Assembly (NCBI GenBank): GCA_016704305.1
Contig: JADJAL010000009.1
Location: 94,212 to 158,211 of the forward strand
Source of the DNA: Haliea sp.
GTDB lineage: Bacteria; Pseudomonadota; Gammaproteobacteria; Pseudomonadales; Halieaceae
Direction of reading: 5' to 3'
DNA length: 64,000 nt
The notes under the pieces: model-generated
Told to the model about the DNA's origin: nothing
What the model saw: only the letters and a program-made list of their open reading frames with translations
Database searches by the model: none
Position numbers and translations under genes: made by a program
Shown here: in pieces, positions 34,446 through 44,417 of the stretch
Numbering within the stretch: the stretch's first letter is position 1
How the letters are laid out: each line of letters opens with the position of its first letter

Positions 34446-35867
34446 ATGAATCTTCCACCCGTATTCAGACTCTGCTTGATCACCGCTTCAATCGTAGTGG
34501 CCAATTCGGCTGTTGCAGCCCCCACGTTTGTAAACGGCCTTGCTATCGATGGAGCCACCTCGGATGCATTTGGTACCGGCGCTAATGAGGGTCGTTTGGG
34601 CTTTTTCTCCGACATTTACTACAACCCTAACACCAACGATTGGTGGGGGCTGTCTGATCGTGGTCCGGGTGGCGGGACCTTGAGCTATGATACTCGTGTA
34701 CAAAGATTCACGCTGAATGTGGATATGAATACGGGTGCAATCTCGAATTTCTCGGTTGTAGAAACCGTCAAGTTTTTTAATGGAGGTAGCGCATTAAATG
34801 GACTTGCTTCAAATCCCACCAGCACTTTAGGCAATGCGTTCGACCCTGAAGGCGTGGTTATCAATCCCAAAAACGGCAATTTTTTGGTCTCTGATGAGTA
34901 CGGCCCTTCTCTTTACGAAATTAACCGCTCAACCGGAGAAGTAGTGCGTACGTTTAATACGCCAGCGAATGTTATTCCTCGAAACACCGGTACCGGCACG
35001 CCGAATTTTGTTGACGATACCGGCAATGACGCTGGCAAGCGCGGCAACCGAGGTTTTGAAGGACTTGCGATAAGCCCCGATGGGAACTTTGCATTCGCGA
35101 TGCTGCAAAGCGCCACGTTGGACGAAGGCGGCAGCAATGGCACTGTAGCCCGCATCGTGAAATTTGATATGGCGACCGGCGATGCAGTGGCGCAGTACGC
35201 CTATCAAATGGATACTTCAGCCCGAGGCAGAGGTACATCAGCTTTGGTGGCGATTAACGATAACGAGTTTTATGTTCTGGAGCGAAACAATCGCGGTGTT
35301 GGCGTTGGCGCCACTTTAAGCGGCGCTGAAAAGGTGGTTTATCGTATCGATTTGACCAACGCCACTGATGTATCAGGGATCGATCTGGATTCTGGTGCGG
35401 CATACGTAGCTGTTACGAAGTCAGGAAGTGTCATCGATTTGGATGCCGATACGCTTGCAGCGCTGGGTAATAACTCGCCGGAGAAATGGGAAGGGCTTGC
35501 CATAGGTCCTAAACTGAATGACGGAAGTTACATGATCCTGGCCGGAACGGACAACGATTACAGCGTGACGCAAAACGGTAGCGGCACACAGTTTGACGTG
35601 TATTTTGATTTTACTAACGCTGACCCTTACGCCAACTCAATCCAGTGTCCGCTCAATGACACAACTGGTTGCTTCAATACTTCGGATAATTTGGCAGCGG
35701 TATTGCCGTCAAATTACGAACTGGTGCCGGGGATTTTGCACTCTTATAAAATCTCTGCTTCGGAGCTCGGCAATTATGTGCCGCCTGCGTCAGTGCCCGT
35801 GCCTTCGGCGCTTTTGTTGATGCTCTCTGGATTGGGCCTGTTGGCGACGACGCGTAGCAAAAGGTAG
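34446..35867 (+). CDS. esterase/phytase-like protein with PEP-CTERM-type tail
   Basis: This protein has 473 residues. A signal peptide ends AVAAP. The body is a phytase-like beta-propeller (PF13449 type): SDIYYNPNTNDWWGLSDRG, FDPEGVVINPKNGNFLVSDE, GNRGFEGLAISPDG, and KWEGLAIGPKLNDGS. The C-terminus is VPVPSALLLMLSGLGLLATTRSKR-like: a Pro motif, hydrophobic helix and basic tail, as in PEP-CTERM sorted exoproteins. Codon usage is visibly more AT-rich than neighbours, a sign of possible transfer. No exosortase gene is in the window. Activity is predicted only from family. Confidence 0.88.
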   Translation: MNLPPVFRLCLITASIVVANSAVAAPTFVNGLAIDGATSDAFGTGANEGRLGFFSDIYYNPNTNDWWGLSDRGPGGGTLSYDTRVQRFTLNVDMNTGAISNFSVVETVKFFNGGSALNGLASNPTSTLGNAFDPEGVVINPKNGNFLVSDEYGPSLYEINRSTGEVVRTFNTPANVIPRNTGTGTPNFVDDTGNDAGKRGNRGFEGLAISPDGNFAFAMLQSATLDEGGSNGTVARIVKFDMATGDAVAQYAYQMDTSARGRGTSALVAINDNEFYVLERNNRGVGVGATLSGAEKVVYRIDLTNATDVSGIDLDSGAAYVAVTKSGSVIDLDADTLAALGNNSPEKWEGLAIGPKLNDGSYMILAGTDNDYSVTQNGSGTQFDVYFDFTNADPYANSIQCPLNDTTGCFNTSDNLAAVLPSNYELVPGILHSYKISASELGNYVPPASVPVPSALLLMLSGLGLLATTRSKR

Positions 35868-35894
35868 TGGCATAAGAAAAATCTTTCCGCTTTT

Positions 35895-35923
35895 TTAAGG
35901 GGCTTATCGCCCCTTAATTTTTT
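35895..35923 (+). terminator. rho-independent terminator
   Basis: A perfect 9-bp stem TTAAGGGGC/GCCCCTTAA with a 5-base loop is followed by six T. It terminates the phytase-like gene and overlaps the last codons of the convergent propeller gene. Confidence 0.92.
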
Positions 35924-37758
35924 GTATTTCCCAGTGATTCACACCACTGCCCTGGCGTGTTGTTCGTGATACGCATGTCGGTCTGCGCGAGCGCTTGCGC
36001 AGCCTGTGTCATCAGCGCCTGGATCTGGCGTTCATCCCACGCCTCGGCCGCTGCGTCGTAGCCGGGCGTGCCGCGCTGCGCCGCCTGCCGTGCTGCAAAG
36101 GCCTCGGCGGCACAACTGGCCTCGCGGGCAAGCCGCGGGTAATTGCTCGGTTTGTAGCGACCAATGCCGCCGATGATGGGTGAAATCGCATCGCCAAACA
36201 CCGTCTTGCTGGCCAGCCTGCGCACCGGTGAGTGCGCGATGGTGAAGCCGCCGTCGGCCGCCACTACCGTAACGGCGATCCCTTCCTCCACGCCCTGCAC
36301 ATAGCCGCGCACCTTGCCGGTGTGGCGATCCAGCAGTCCGAAACCGTTTTCCATCATCAGCGAGGTATTGCCCAGCTCCCTGCTGGCGCCGATGCCGACG
36401 GCGATGCCATTCGCCGTTATCGTCGGCGTCAGCGAGTTGACGTTGACATGGTCGGGGAATACGTCGAGCTGCGCATGCCATGCGTGCTCGGCATGATCGC
36501 CCCGGTCCCACAACTTGATGACATCGTTGCGAGTGACCACGTACAGCTCGGCATTGTCAGCCGACACGGCCACCGAGGCCGCAACCTGGTCCTGCACATT
36601 GATGCGCCAGATTTCTTTCAGGTCGCGATCCAGCGCGATCACATTGCCGTTTTCATCCGTGATGTACAGGCGCTGGCCGTCATTACTGGCGGTGGGTGTG
36701 GAGCCGGTGCCGCCGACAAAGTCGTAGCGCGCGGCAATCTCCAGTGCAAAGTGATCGCCGGACTCAACCAGGTCGAGCGCATAGATCGCCCCGTTCGCGG
36801 ACACACCGTCGGTGGCGCCGTCCGATTCGTCCGGTGCGGTGGCGGCAACGAACAGCCGTCCGGTGTTCGGGTCGACGGCGTAGAAGTTGGAGACCTCGAC
36901 GTCCGCGCCAAAGATGACGCGCACCATCGCCGTGAACAACCCGCCGTCAAACGGCATCTCTCCAAAACGCGCTGCGGCCAGCTGGTCGCCGCTGTCCAGC
37001 ACCCATTGTGGCGGCATGTCCCGGGCTGTCGGAGCGGCGCGCTGGCCCGGCAGTGCGAACGGTGATGCCAGCAACTGTTCACCCGTGGTGCGCGCCAGCA
37101 CGGCGATTTCACCGGTGTCGGTGACGACAGTGAGCGCATCGGCGCCGGGCACGTAATTGACGCCCCAGGCGTGCGGCGGATTCTCGCCCGCAAACCTCAG
37201 GCCGGTCGGTTTGTGCCAGAGTATCTCGCCCTGCGGCGTCACCGCCCAGGCCCAGTGGTAGGTGGCGTGGTAGATGGTCTGCGCGCTGGTCTCGCCCGGC
37301 GTGTCCAGGATGAGCGGCGCGCCCGCACCCTTGTTGTCGCCTTTATGTGGCAGCGTCCACAGGCGTTTGCCGGTGTGAGGGTCCAGCACTACGAGGCTGA
37401 CGTCTTCCTGCGGGTACAGCGGGCTGAAGTAAATCTGCCCGAGGTCATCCATGGTCGGCCCCTCGGGGATATACATATCCTGTTCGGCTACCCACGCCAG
37501 CTCCTGTTCCGGGGCAGTGGCGATCCACAGTTGGTCGCTGTTGTTCAGGCCGACATGCATGGTGCGAAAGGTGGTCGGTGCGGCCATGTGCGAATCGATG
37601 GCGCCGACCGTCGGATTGCCCTGCGGTCGCCACTGCGTGCCGCCGTCATCGGGGACCGTGCGCGCCACCGGTGCCGTGGTGAACTGGCGCCAGGAAATCA
37701 GCCCGAAAGCGAGCAAGACGATCAGGAGTATGCCCATAAAGGCGGCCAGTTTTTTCAT
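35914..37758 (-). CDS. membrane-anchored PQQ-like beta-propeller protein
   Basis: This protein is 614 residues from ATG 37758 (MKKLAAFMGI). One N-terminal helix (LAAFMGILLIVLLAFGLISW) anchors it, and the rest is periplasmic. Blades of the quinoprotein type are seen, such as LVVLDPHTGKRLWTLPH, IYALDLVESGDHFALEI and GNVIALDRDLKEIWRINV. A PQQ cofactor site is not evident. A C-terminal helical region (CAAEAFAARQAAQRG) follows the propeller. Function unknown; the fold often scaffolds protein complexes or senses envelope state. It is 67 nt from the PhyH gene upstream on the same strand. Confidence 0.82.
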   Translation of the reverse strand: MKKLAAFMGILLIVLLAFGLISWRQFTTAPVARTVPDDGGTQWRPQGNPTVGAIDSHMAAPTTFRTMHVGLNNSDQLWIATAPEQELAWVAEQDMYIPEGPTMDDLGQIYFSPLYPQEDVSLVVLDPHTGKRLWTLPHKGDNKGAGAPLILDTPGETSAQTIYHATYHWAWAVTPQGEILWHKPTGLRFAGENPPHAWGVNYVPGADALTVVTDTGEIAVLARTTGEQLLASPFALPGQRAAPTARDMPPQWVLDSGDQLAAARFGEMPFDGGLFTAMVRVIFGADVEVSNFYAVDPNTGRLFVAATAPDESDGATDGVSANGAIYALDLVESGDHFALEIAARYDFVGGTGSTPTASNDGQRLYITDENGNVIALDRDLKEIWRINVQDQVAASVAVSADNAELYVVTRNDVIKLWDRGDHAEHAWHAQLDVFPDHVNVNSLTPTITANGIAVGIGASRELGNTSLMMENGFGLLDRHTGKVRGYVQGVEEGIAVTVVAADGGFTIAHSPVRRLASKTVFGDAISPIIGGIGRYKPSNYPRLAREASCAAEAFAARQAAQRGTPGYDAAAEAWDERQIQALMTQAAQALAQTDMRITNNTPGQWCESLGNTKN

Positions 37759-37825
37759 GCGACGTTGCCCAGTGCCTGCGGTTCGGTCCCCATTGCTCGA
37801 TGGCCAGGCCGCCAGATGTTCGCCA

Positions 37826-38881
37826 TCAGTCCAGGCGAACCAGAAAGGGAGTGTAGCGTGGGGGCGCATGAGAGGGCGCAAAAAACCAGCACTCAAGCGC
37901 GTAACGAATCTCGGTAAGGCCAGGTTCGAGATGTGTGCGGTGAAGAAGGTTCTCGTCGAATATCAAGGCATCGCCCGCAGCGAATTCGGGCGTGGCAGCC
38001 GGGCACTCTCGCTTTATCTCCTCCACCCTGTCGAAGGAGATGGCCTCGCGGCCAAGAGATGGATCAATCGTAAAGATGTCCTCGCACCTGCGGGGAATCA
38101 ACTCGAGACCGGACGCCGGAAACGAGCCGCCACAGGGTGATAATGCAATCCAGACATTCAACGCGCGCACTTTATCCCCCAGAAAGCTGCCATCCTGATG
38201 CCACCCGGTAATGGTGGGATTCGGTTGCACCGTGCGCAGCACGGACTTTTGCAATGAGAGTGCGGGGCATTCCTGAAAGTGCTCGCTAATCATTTCAATA
38301 ACACCAGCATCCTCCAGATGCTGTAAAACACGAGGAAATCCGAGCGGCGAGTCCGTGAGCCAATTCCCACCGAGGCGCTCAGCACGATTGCGCAGGGCCG
38401 GCTCATTCTGGCCGCCACTTTTGAATGGCATATACCACCCGCTGGCGTCGGGTTGCTCTCGCAGACTGGCAGCCTTTATCTCATCTTGCACCGTCCGGAT
38501 ATCCGCCACCTGCTGCGGTGAGAGCAATCCACGTACCAGCAGTAGTCCATGGTGGGCCACAGCACCGCCCATGGTCGCAACGCTGAGGTCGGCAACGTCA
38601 ATTTCGGGTACTGCGGCAGTGAGCTGTGGAAACGGATCCGCATACACTGGCGGCCAGTCAGCACGCCCGGGATCCCGTAAGCGATTGCGGGCTTGTGCGT
38701 TGCGCGCGTCTCTCTCGGCCAACGCGGCGGTTACATGCGGCGCCAATCGCGCAGCGGGCAACGGGGCCTGCGCATTTTTTACACGCGCCGCGCGCGGTCG
38801 AACAATGCCGACGAGCTTGCGTTTGCAAAAACTGCGAATCCGCGCCAGCGATAAATCGCGTAGGTGTAATGGTTTTGACAT
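37826..38881 (-). CDS. phytanoyl-CoA dioxygenase (PhyH) family protein, copy 3
   Basis: This protein is 351 residues from ATG 38881 (MSKPLHLRDLSL). The Fe(II)/2-oxoglutarate oxygenase ligands are His228 and Asp230 in GWHQDGSF and a distal His in LLHRTHLEPG, with Arg in IRYALECWF. A basic N-terminal region of about 60 residues (RSFCKRKLVGIVRPRAARVKN) precedes the fold. It is not closely related to the two PhyH proteins near island A. It may be cotranscribed with the propeller gene. Substrate unknown. Confidence 0.88.
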   Translation of the reverse strand: MSKPLHLRDLSLARIRSFCKRKLVGIVRPRAARVKNAQAPLPAARLAPHVTAALAERDARNAQARNRLRDPGRADWPPVYADPFPQLTAAVPEIDVADLSVATMGGAVAHHGLLLVRGLLSPQQVADIRTVQDEIKAASLREQPDASGWYMPFKSGGQNEPALRNRAERLGGNWLTDSPLGFPRVLQHLEDAGVIEMISEHFQECPALSLQKSVLRTVQPNPTITGWHQDGSFLGDKVRALNVWIALSPCGGSFPASGLELIPRRCEDIFTIDPSLGREAISFDRVEEIKRECPAATPEFAAGDALIFDENLLHRTHLEPGLTEIRYALECWFFAPSHAPPRYTPFLVRLD

Positions 38882-39191
38882 GGAAAGTGTCTCGGTTACG
38901 CGCGCAGGATGCCGAAAAAGCAAGCAAACAGCAATGCCCGATCGGCGAGGCGCTTTGGGGTATCCAGTTGCCGTTGGCGGAAAAGAACTTCATAGTGACA
39001 ATGGACTATTATTCGTGGCAGCGAAGCCCATCAGTTGCGTCTGGATTCCAAAACAGAGAGAACAGGAAAGAGGGAGTCGAAAAGCAACGGTAGAATCAGG
39101 TGAGGTATGTGCAAACAGTTACCTCGACTTGCGCAATCACAACCACAGTGAGGTATCCAATTGAATCACCCGGCGCGCTAGTATTTCGGCC
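38882..39191 (+). other. intergenic region without a recognisable gene
   Basis: About 310 bases between divergent genes. Short frames occur on both strands but none has a ribosome site or a known family. I see no repeat or terminator. Confidence 0.45.
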
Positions 39192-39664
39192 ATGGACGCA
39201 TTCCGATTGTGCAGATCCAGTGATCTTGCCGTTGACGTGGACGTGATCCTCGCGACGTTGACGTTAAACGGCGTGAATGCCGAGCTGTCGCCGCTGGTGC
39301 GGATGACGGCGCCAGCGGCCTTCGCACAGCGCCCGCTGCAGGAGTGGCCCGAGCGGCAGCACCTGTTCACCAGCTGGATTCTGTTGCTGGGCGTGTTGCC
39401 AGTTGACCGGCATGCGTTTTATTTAGACTCAGTCACGCCGGGCAGGGGCTTTGTGGAAACATCCTCATCAACGATCAACGCGCTGTGGCAGCACGAACGC
39501 ACGATCATTCCCCTTGCGGCGGGTGCAGGGTGACCGACGTTGTGGAGTACCGCTGTCGCTTGCCGCTGCTGGGCTACCTGCTAAACCCCGTGTATAAACT
39601 CGTGTTCTGGCACCGGCATCGCTACCTGAGATCGCGCTACGGTGGACATGGCCATGCGCGGTAG
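39192..39664 (+). pseudogene. SRPBCC-like ligand-binding protein, frameshifted
   Basis: The first frame (113 codons) reads MDAFRLCRSSDLAVDV through SSTINALWQHERTI and PLAAGAG to a stop. One missing base near 39523 would turn this into GCRVTDVVEYRCRLPLLG, and the second frame then continues to a stop at 39664. The repaired protein has about 157 residues and the strand-rich layout, with WILLLGVLPVDRHAFYLD and a C-terminal helix, of polyketide-cyclase/SRPBCC-type proteins. Family assignment is moderate. The GFA-like gene begins inside its last codons. Confidence 0.72.
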
Positions 39665-40076
39665 CTGCACATGCAGGAACATCCAGGTGGTTTGGCGCAC
39701 CGTGGACTACAGCGTGGTACCGAGGAAATGCCTCTGTCCCTACTGCAAGTCCAAGGGCGCGGCCTATGTCTCCAAATCTCGATCGCTCGTGCAGGTATCT
39801 ATACACAATGCGGATTTGCACAACATCGTCAGGCAGGGCAGTGGCATAGCGGAGTTTCACGAGTGCGGAAACTGCCACGACCTGGTTTTTGTGACAGCCG
39901 CGATTCAAGGCGACGTGTATGCGGCGCTGAATGCCAATTGCATGGAGAATACGCAGGGTTTTTCGTCCGCCGTCGACACCGACTTCAGCGAGCAATGCGC
40001 TGCTGAAAAATTACAACGCTGGCGGCTGAACTGGTGTCATCCGGTACAGATACTGGCGAACACCGCGGAAAACTAG
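39642..40076 (+). CDS. GFA/CENP-V-like zinc-binding protein
   Basis: This protein has 144 residues. Cysteines are spaced as in the Gfa family: GSCTCRNIQVVW, LCPYCKSKGAAYVS and ECGNCHDLVF. Fold members bind zinc with CXC and CXXC pairs, and some handle glutathione-formaldehyde adducts. Later residues diverge from typical glutathione-dependent enzymes, so function is open. Start choice among ATG 39642, 39648 and 39654 is uncertain because all overlap the end of the previous gene. The gene is convergent with the patatin gene. Confidence 0.75.
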   Translation: MDMAMRGSCTCRNIQVVWRTVDYSVVPRKCLCPYCKSKGAAYVSKSRSLVQVSIHNADLHNIVRQGSGIAEFHECGNCHDLVFVTAAIQGDVYAALNANCMENTQGFSSAVDTDFSEQCAAEKLQRWRLNWCHPVQILANTAEN

Positions 40077-40115
40077 CCACGGGGCCAATTGTGTCTGGCT
40101 TGGGTGTAGCTGCAT

Positions 40116-41615
40116 CTAAAGGTTGAGCTCCTGATTGCGAACACGCGCATCCTCAAGCAGGCTCTGGTAATCGCTGTTGCTGCGCAGCACCAGGCGACCG
40201 GCTGCGATCAGGCGGTCGACGGCTTCATTCGTCAATGCAAACGATGTGGGCAATTGCTTCAGGTAGGTGCGTTCGACTTCATCGGGATACTCACTGAAGT
40301 TGACCTCAATAAAGTGGAACTCGACCCCTTTGCAATCATCCGATGCATCGCTGTTTGCGCCGGTGTGGGCACGGGAAGCACCACACTCGGCGTCATAGGA
40401 CTGCTTCTCCCACTCCTTGAGCTTATCCTTGAGCAGCGCGACCGTCTCGAAACTGTAACGTTGCAGCGGCACGGAGGTGGCGGCTCCGAGGGTGGCGGCA
40501 AAAGTGGGCGTTTGCATTTTACGGCTGGATTCAACGTCCAGCGCTGTTTCCGCATTGACCAGAATGACGACGACCCGGCGCGTCTGCTGCATGTCGATGG
40601 CGCTTAGCGCCTGCGTAATATCATCCCGGCGCAGCACCCCGTCCAGCATCGCGCGCAGGCCGAGATTGTCGGCCAGGCCGCCATCGAACAGGTGCAGGTA
40701 GGGATGTTCCTCGCGGTTGTCCAATTCCATGTAACTGGACGCGAGGTTATAGAGACGACTGCTTCGATTCTCGCTGGCCAGCGCTTTCGTGGCCCACTCG
40801 GGCTCCTGCCAATCGCACTCGCCCGCGCGATTGGTTATCGTGATCGGGCTGAACAACAGCGGCACGGCTGACGATGCAGTGACGGCCCGCGCGACCGGAA
40901 GCTGCGACAGGTCGGTACAAATAATGTCGGCGTAGTTCTGCGTGAACTGGAAGCGCGTGCCCAGCGTCATCTCGGTCGCATTGATGACGATGAACGGCCC
41001 ATTTGCATCGTTCAGGTCCTTGAACGTGGCGTGATTAAAAATCGTTTCGTCGTACAGTTCCGTGGCCATGTCGGCGCGAGTGTAATAAGGCGACATAATG
41101 CGCGGCCAGTTGAAGGGATCGAGAAGCTGGTCGGTCAGTTCCTGCTGCACATTGCGGCGCAGAAACACCTGCTCGTAGTCCTCAAAAATGCGGTCGCCGT
41201 ACAACCCGTAGTAGGCAGCGGTGAAACTGCCGCCGGAGACCGCCGTGATGACGTCGATCTCCTCGGTCAGCGGGTGCTGAAGCCCCGGTTTTCCAACCGG
41301 GGTCTCCGACAACTCTTGCAACACACCGTAGGAAAATGCCGCTGCCCGGGTGCCGCCGCCGGAAAATGCCAGCATCAACAGCACCTCGTTCGATCCAGCG
41401 GTTTTTTTCGTCACATTCTCCATGTCGTAGCTATCCGTTGGATTGACATGCGCTAGCGGTGGATTGACCGGATAAGTGGCGTTGCATCCCGCGAGTAGCA
41501 GCGCGGTCAGTGCCAGCGCAACCCGGCGCGACCAGGTGAATGCGCATGCGTTAGTGCCGGTATTGCGACCGGGTGCACGAACTGGCGTGCGTGTGACTCT
41601 ATTAGCGTATATCAC
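40116..41615 (-). CDS. patatin-like phospholipase lipoprotein
   Basis: This protein is 499 residues from a GTG start. A lipoprotein signal (ALALTALLLAGC) is present. The patatin domain has the oxyanion loop SGGGTRAAAF near 85-94, nucleophile Ser127 in TAVSGGSF (the first Gly of GXSXG is Ala here) and the DG catalytic Asp in HLFDGGLADN near 310. Family members are Ser-Asp dyad lipid acyl hydrolases. The C-terminal 130 residues form a second region ending in a helical Arg-rich tail. It is probably outer-membrane or periplasmic. The MFS gene lies 50 nt away upstream. Confidence 0.9.
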   Translation of the reverse strand: MIYANRVTRTPVRAPGRNTGTNACAFTWSRRVALALTALLLAGCNATYPVNPPLAHVNPTDSYDMENVTKKTAGSNEVLLMLAFSGGGTRAAAFSYGVLQELSETPVGKPGLQHPLTEEIDVITAVSGGSFTAAYYGLYGDRIFEDYEQVFLRRNVQQELTDQLLDPFNWPRIMSPYYTRADMATELYDETIFNHATFKDLNDANGPFIVINATEMTLGTRFQFTQNYADIICTDLSQLPVARAVTASSAVPLLFSPITITNRAGECDWQEPEWATKALASENRSSRLYNLASSYMELDNREEHPYLHLFDGGLADNLGLRAMLDGVLRRDDITQALSAIDMQQTRRVVVILVNAETALDVESSRKMQTPTFAATLGAATSVPLQRYSFETVALLKDKLKEWEKQSYDAECGASRAHTGANSDASDDCKGVEFHFIEVNFSEYPDEVERTYLKQLPTSFALTNEAVDRLIAAGRLVLRSNSDYQSLLEDARVRNQELNL

Positions 41616-41665
41616 TCGAAAGTATCCCCAACCAATATTGATCCATGCCCGCCGTGTGATAAACG

Positions 41666-42949
41666 TTACACGCCGCCGTGCGATTTGTCTGCGGATTTAT
41701 CCACTGCCGGCGGATCAAATGTTTTTGCCGCGCCCAGTTGCGGAAAAATGCGCGACCATAAGCCGGTTACGGCGATAGCCGCGACACCGCCGCCGACGAT
41801 GGCGGCGACAGGGCCCACCAGCACGGCGAGGCCACCGGTCAGTGCGTCGCCCAATTCATTCGATGCGCTGATGGTCATTTGGCTGACCGCGCTGACGCGT
41901 CCGCGGCGGTCATCCGGCGTGTGCAACTGGATCAGCGAGCCGCGGACATACACACCGAACATGTCGGCCGCGCCGCAGATGGCCAGGCACAACATCGACA
42001 GCCACAGCACCTTGCTGAGGCCGAAACCTATCGTGCCGAGCCCGAACACCACCATTGCCCCCAGCATCAGGTTGCCGACGTTTTTCGACAACGGTGCAAA
42101 GGAGAAAATCGTCGCGACGATCATGGCACCGACGGCGGGAGACGCAGCCAGCAGCGACAGGCCGATTTCACCTGCGCCCAGTATGTCCCTGGCGAACACC
42201 GGGATCATTGCGGTCGCTCCCGCGAGGAACATCACGAACAGGTCGAGCGTAATGGCGCCCAGCACCAGCTTGTTGGACCAGACATACGCCATTCCATCCA
42301 GCACCTGTCGCAGCGGTCCCCTGCTGCGGTCGATTTTGCTGCGTGGTACCGGGCCGATCAGGAACACGGCGATGGTTGCCAGCGCATAGAGCGTCGCGCA
42401 CAGGAAATAGGGCAGGGCGGGATCGATTTTATAGAACGGCCCTGCCAGCCCGGGACCCGCTATGACACCGACCTGCCAGGCGATCGTCGACAGTGCGATG
42501 GCGCGCGGCAGGGATGCCTTGGGCACGAGATTCGGCGCCAATGATGACACCGCGGGGCCGAGGAATGCGCGGCATACGCCGAGCAAGACGGCGACACCGT
42601 AAATCCAGTTCAGCGTGATGTGATCGGTCGCTGTCAAAAGCGCCAGCAGCAGCGCGATCAGCGACTGCACCGCCAGTACGGTGCGGGCCACCCAGCGCCG
42701 GTCGAGATGGTCGGCTACCCAGCCGGTGAGCGGTGTCAGGATGAACAGCGGTACGAACTGCAAGAGGCCGAGCAGCCCCAAAATGCCAGCCGACGCACCG
42801 ACGCCCATATCCTCGCGCGCCAGGTTGTAGGCCTGCCAACCCAGGATCAGCAGCAACGCATACAACGCAAACATTGAGGCCAGCCTGGAAAACCACAGGT
42901 AGCGATAATTCGGAATCGATAGGGGATGTGGGGCGAGGCTGTCGGTCAT
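41666..42949 (-). CDS. MFS transporter, EntS/MFS_3 type
   Basis: This protein of 427 residues has twelve predicted helices. The MFS signature after helix 2 is in LTGWVADHLDRRWVARTVL; a second conserved GXXXXD-like loop occurs in the C-terminal half at QLHTPDDRRGRVSAVSQM. Similarity is to the enterobactin-exporter-like MFS_3 subfamily, which exports siderophores or drugs. A substrate cannot be derived. The protein starts MTDSLAPHPLSIPNYRYLW. No siderophore genes are nearby. Confidence 0.9.
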   Translation of the reverse strand: MTDSLAPHPLSIPNYRYLWFSRLASMFALYALLLILGWQAYNLAREDMGVGASAGILGLLGLLQFVPLFILTPLTGWVADHLDRRWVARTVLAVQSLIALLLALLTATDHITLNWIYGVAVLLGVCRAFLGPAVSSLAPNLVPKASLPRAIALSTIAWQVGVIAGPGLAGPFYKIDPALPYFLCATLYALATIAVFLIGPVPRSKIDRSRGPLRQVLDGMAYVWSNKLVLGAITLDLFVMFLAGATAMIPVFARDILGAGEIGLSLLAASPAVGAMIVATIFSFAPLSKNVGNLMLGAMVVFGLGTIGFGLSKVLWLSMLCLAICGAADMFGVYVRGSLIQLHTPDDRRGRVSAVSQMTISASNELGDALTGGLAVLVGPVAAIVGGGVAAIAVTGLWSRIFPQLGAAKTFDPPAVDKSADKSHGGV

Positions 42950-43032
42950 CCGGTGCTGCCGCGTAACTGCGATGTGCGCACCATAGCTCAGTCTGCGCTT
43001 GCGTGCAGCCTCTGCTGAAACTTAAGTATGTG

Positions 43033-43464
43033 CTACCTGTCTGTTTTACGACGCCCGCGTCTTTTCAATCGCCGGTCTTGTTTTCCACCCTCTTCATACA
43101 TCGCGGTTTGTAGCGCGGCGGCCCAACGTCGATCATCATTGTCGTCCCGCCGATCATCGTGTCGCATATATTTGCAGTTGCATTTGGACTGGTCGCACTC
43201 TGGCAGCGGCAGCATGGGCGTGTTCCGGTCCACGGCCAGGAATCGCTTTTTGCCTATCGCCTTGACTGCTGCACACGCAGATTCCTCAAACACAATGGAA
43301 GTGCACCGGTAAGCACCCATCGGTGTTTGCGCTTCCTTGTCGGCCGGGCTGGAGCGTTTTGTGCGAACAGTAGTGGGTTTAGGTGCCTGCTTGGACTTTT
43401 TCGCTGCCGGCGTGAAAAAGGGCAGGTCGGCAAATCGAGCTGTGATAAGTGCCATGAAATTCAT
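43033..43464 (-). CDS. small conserved hypothetical protein with Cys-rich Arg/Asp tail
   Basis: This protein is 143 residues from ATG 43464, supported by AAGGGGG upstream. The N-terminus is MNFMALITARFADLPFF. The centre has YRCTSIVFEESACAAVKA and KRFLAVDRNTPMLPLPEC, followed by DQSKCNCKYMRHDDRRDD and a basic end. Four to five Cys could bind a metal. The pattern is shared by a small family in gammaproteobacteria with no known function. The C-terminus is strongly basic. Confidence 0.75.
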   Translation of the reverse strand: MNFMALITARFADLPFFTPAAKKSKQAPKPTTVRTKRSSPADKEAQTPMGAYRCTSIVFEESACAAVKAIGKKRFLAVDRNTPMLPLPECDQSKCNCKYMRHDDRRDDNDDRRWAAALQTAMYEEGGKQDRRLKRRGRRKTDR

Positions 43465-43702
43465 GGATGCCCCCTTGTTATAAAAGTTAAAGCGCTGTTG
43501 AAGTCTGCCTGTAAATGCCGCGAATAAAATATCCGCGTTCATTCTCTTTGATTGAATTCACACTTCCGCCGGTATTACGCCAAAGATGAGCATCCCGGTA
43601 TAACCCCAGCGCATAGCGTTAAATTCCAGTGCGTGATATGTGGCCATCGCGGGCGCTCTGTGCAATTCTTATCGCTCTTAAAGCCAAGACCAGGAGTGCA
43701 CT

Positions 43703-44405
43703 GTGTCCGGATTCGACAAGGTGGTGAACAGTTACGAGGAGGCCCTCCACGGCCTCGGAGATAATATGACGATAATCGCTGGTGGCTTTGGCCTGTGCGG
43801 TATACCGGAGAATCTCATCAAGGAAATCAAACGCCGGGGTACCAAAAGGCCTGACCATCGCGTCCAACAATGCCGGTGTCGACGGCAAGGGCCTGGGCTT
43901 GCTGCTGGAAAACAAGCAGATCCGGAAAATGATTGCGTCCTATGTCGGCGAAAACGCGCTGTTCGAAGCGCAGATGATGAGCGGTGAACTGGAAGTGGAA
44001 CTGACGCCACAGGGCACGCTGGCCGAGAAGATGCGCGCCGGTGGCGCCGGTATCCCCGCGTTCTATACCGCCACCGGCTACGGAACGCCGGTGGGCGAGG
44101 GCAAGGAGGTCCGCGTGTTTAACGGCAGGCACTACATTCTCGAAGAGGCCATTCGCGGCGACTTCTCCATTGCCAAGGCGTGGAAAGCCGATCGCTACGG
44201 CAATCTGCTGTTTCGCAAGACGGCGCGCAATTTCAACCCCATGGCGATCACGGCGGGGCGTATCGCCGTCGTGGAGGTGGAGGAAATCGTCGAAGTGGGG
44301 CAATTGGACCCGGATGAGATTCACCTGCCGGGTATTTACGTGAATCGCCTGATCCAGGGCACATTTGAGAAAGCAATCGAACAGCGCACCGTGCGCAGTG
44401 CCTGA
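43703..44405 (+). pseudogene. scoA: 3-oxoacid CoA-transferase subunit A, frameshifted
   Basis: The GTG start at 43703 has CAGGAG upstream. The frame gives GDNMTIIAGGFGLCGIPENLI, then leaves the family at residue about 48. The rest (KGLTIASNNAGVDGKGLGLLL to RTVRSA) lies in the next frame. Removing one A from the AAAA run at 43844-43847 joins them exactly. The complete product would have 233 residues, the family size. With subunit B it would move CoA between succinyl-CoA and acetoacetate or another 3-oxoacid. A sequencing error in the homopolymer is a real possibility. Confidence 0.9.
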
Positions 44406-44417
44406 GGAGAATAGGAT

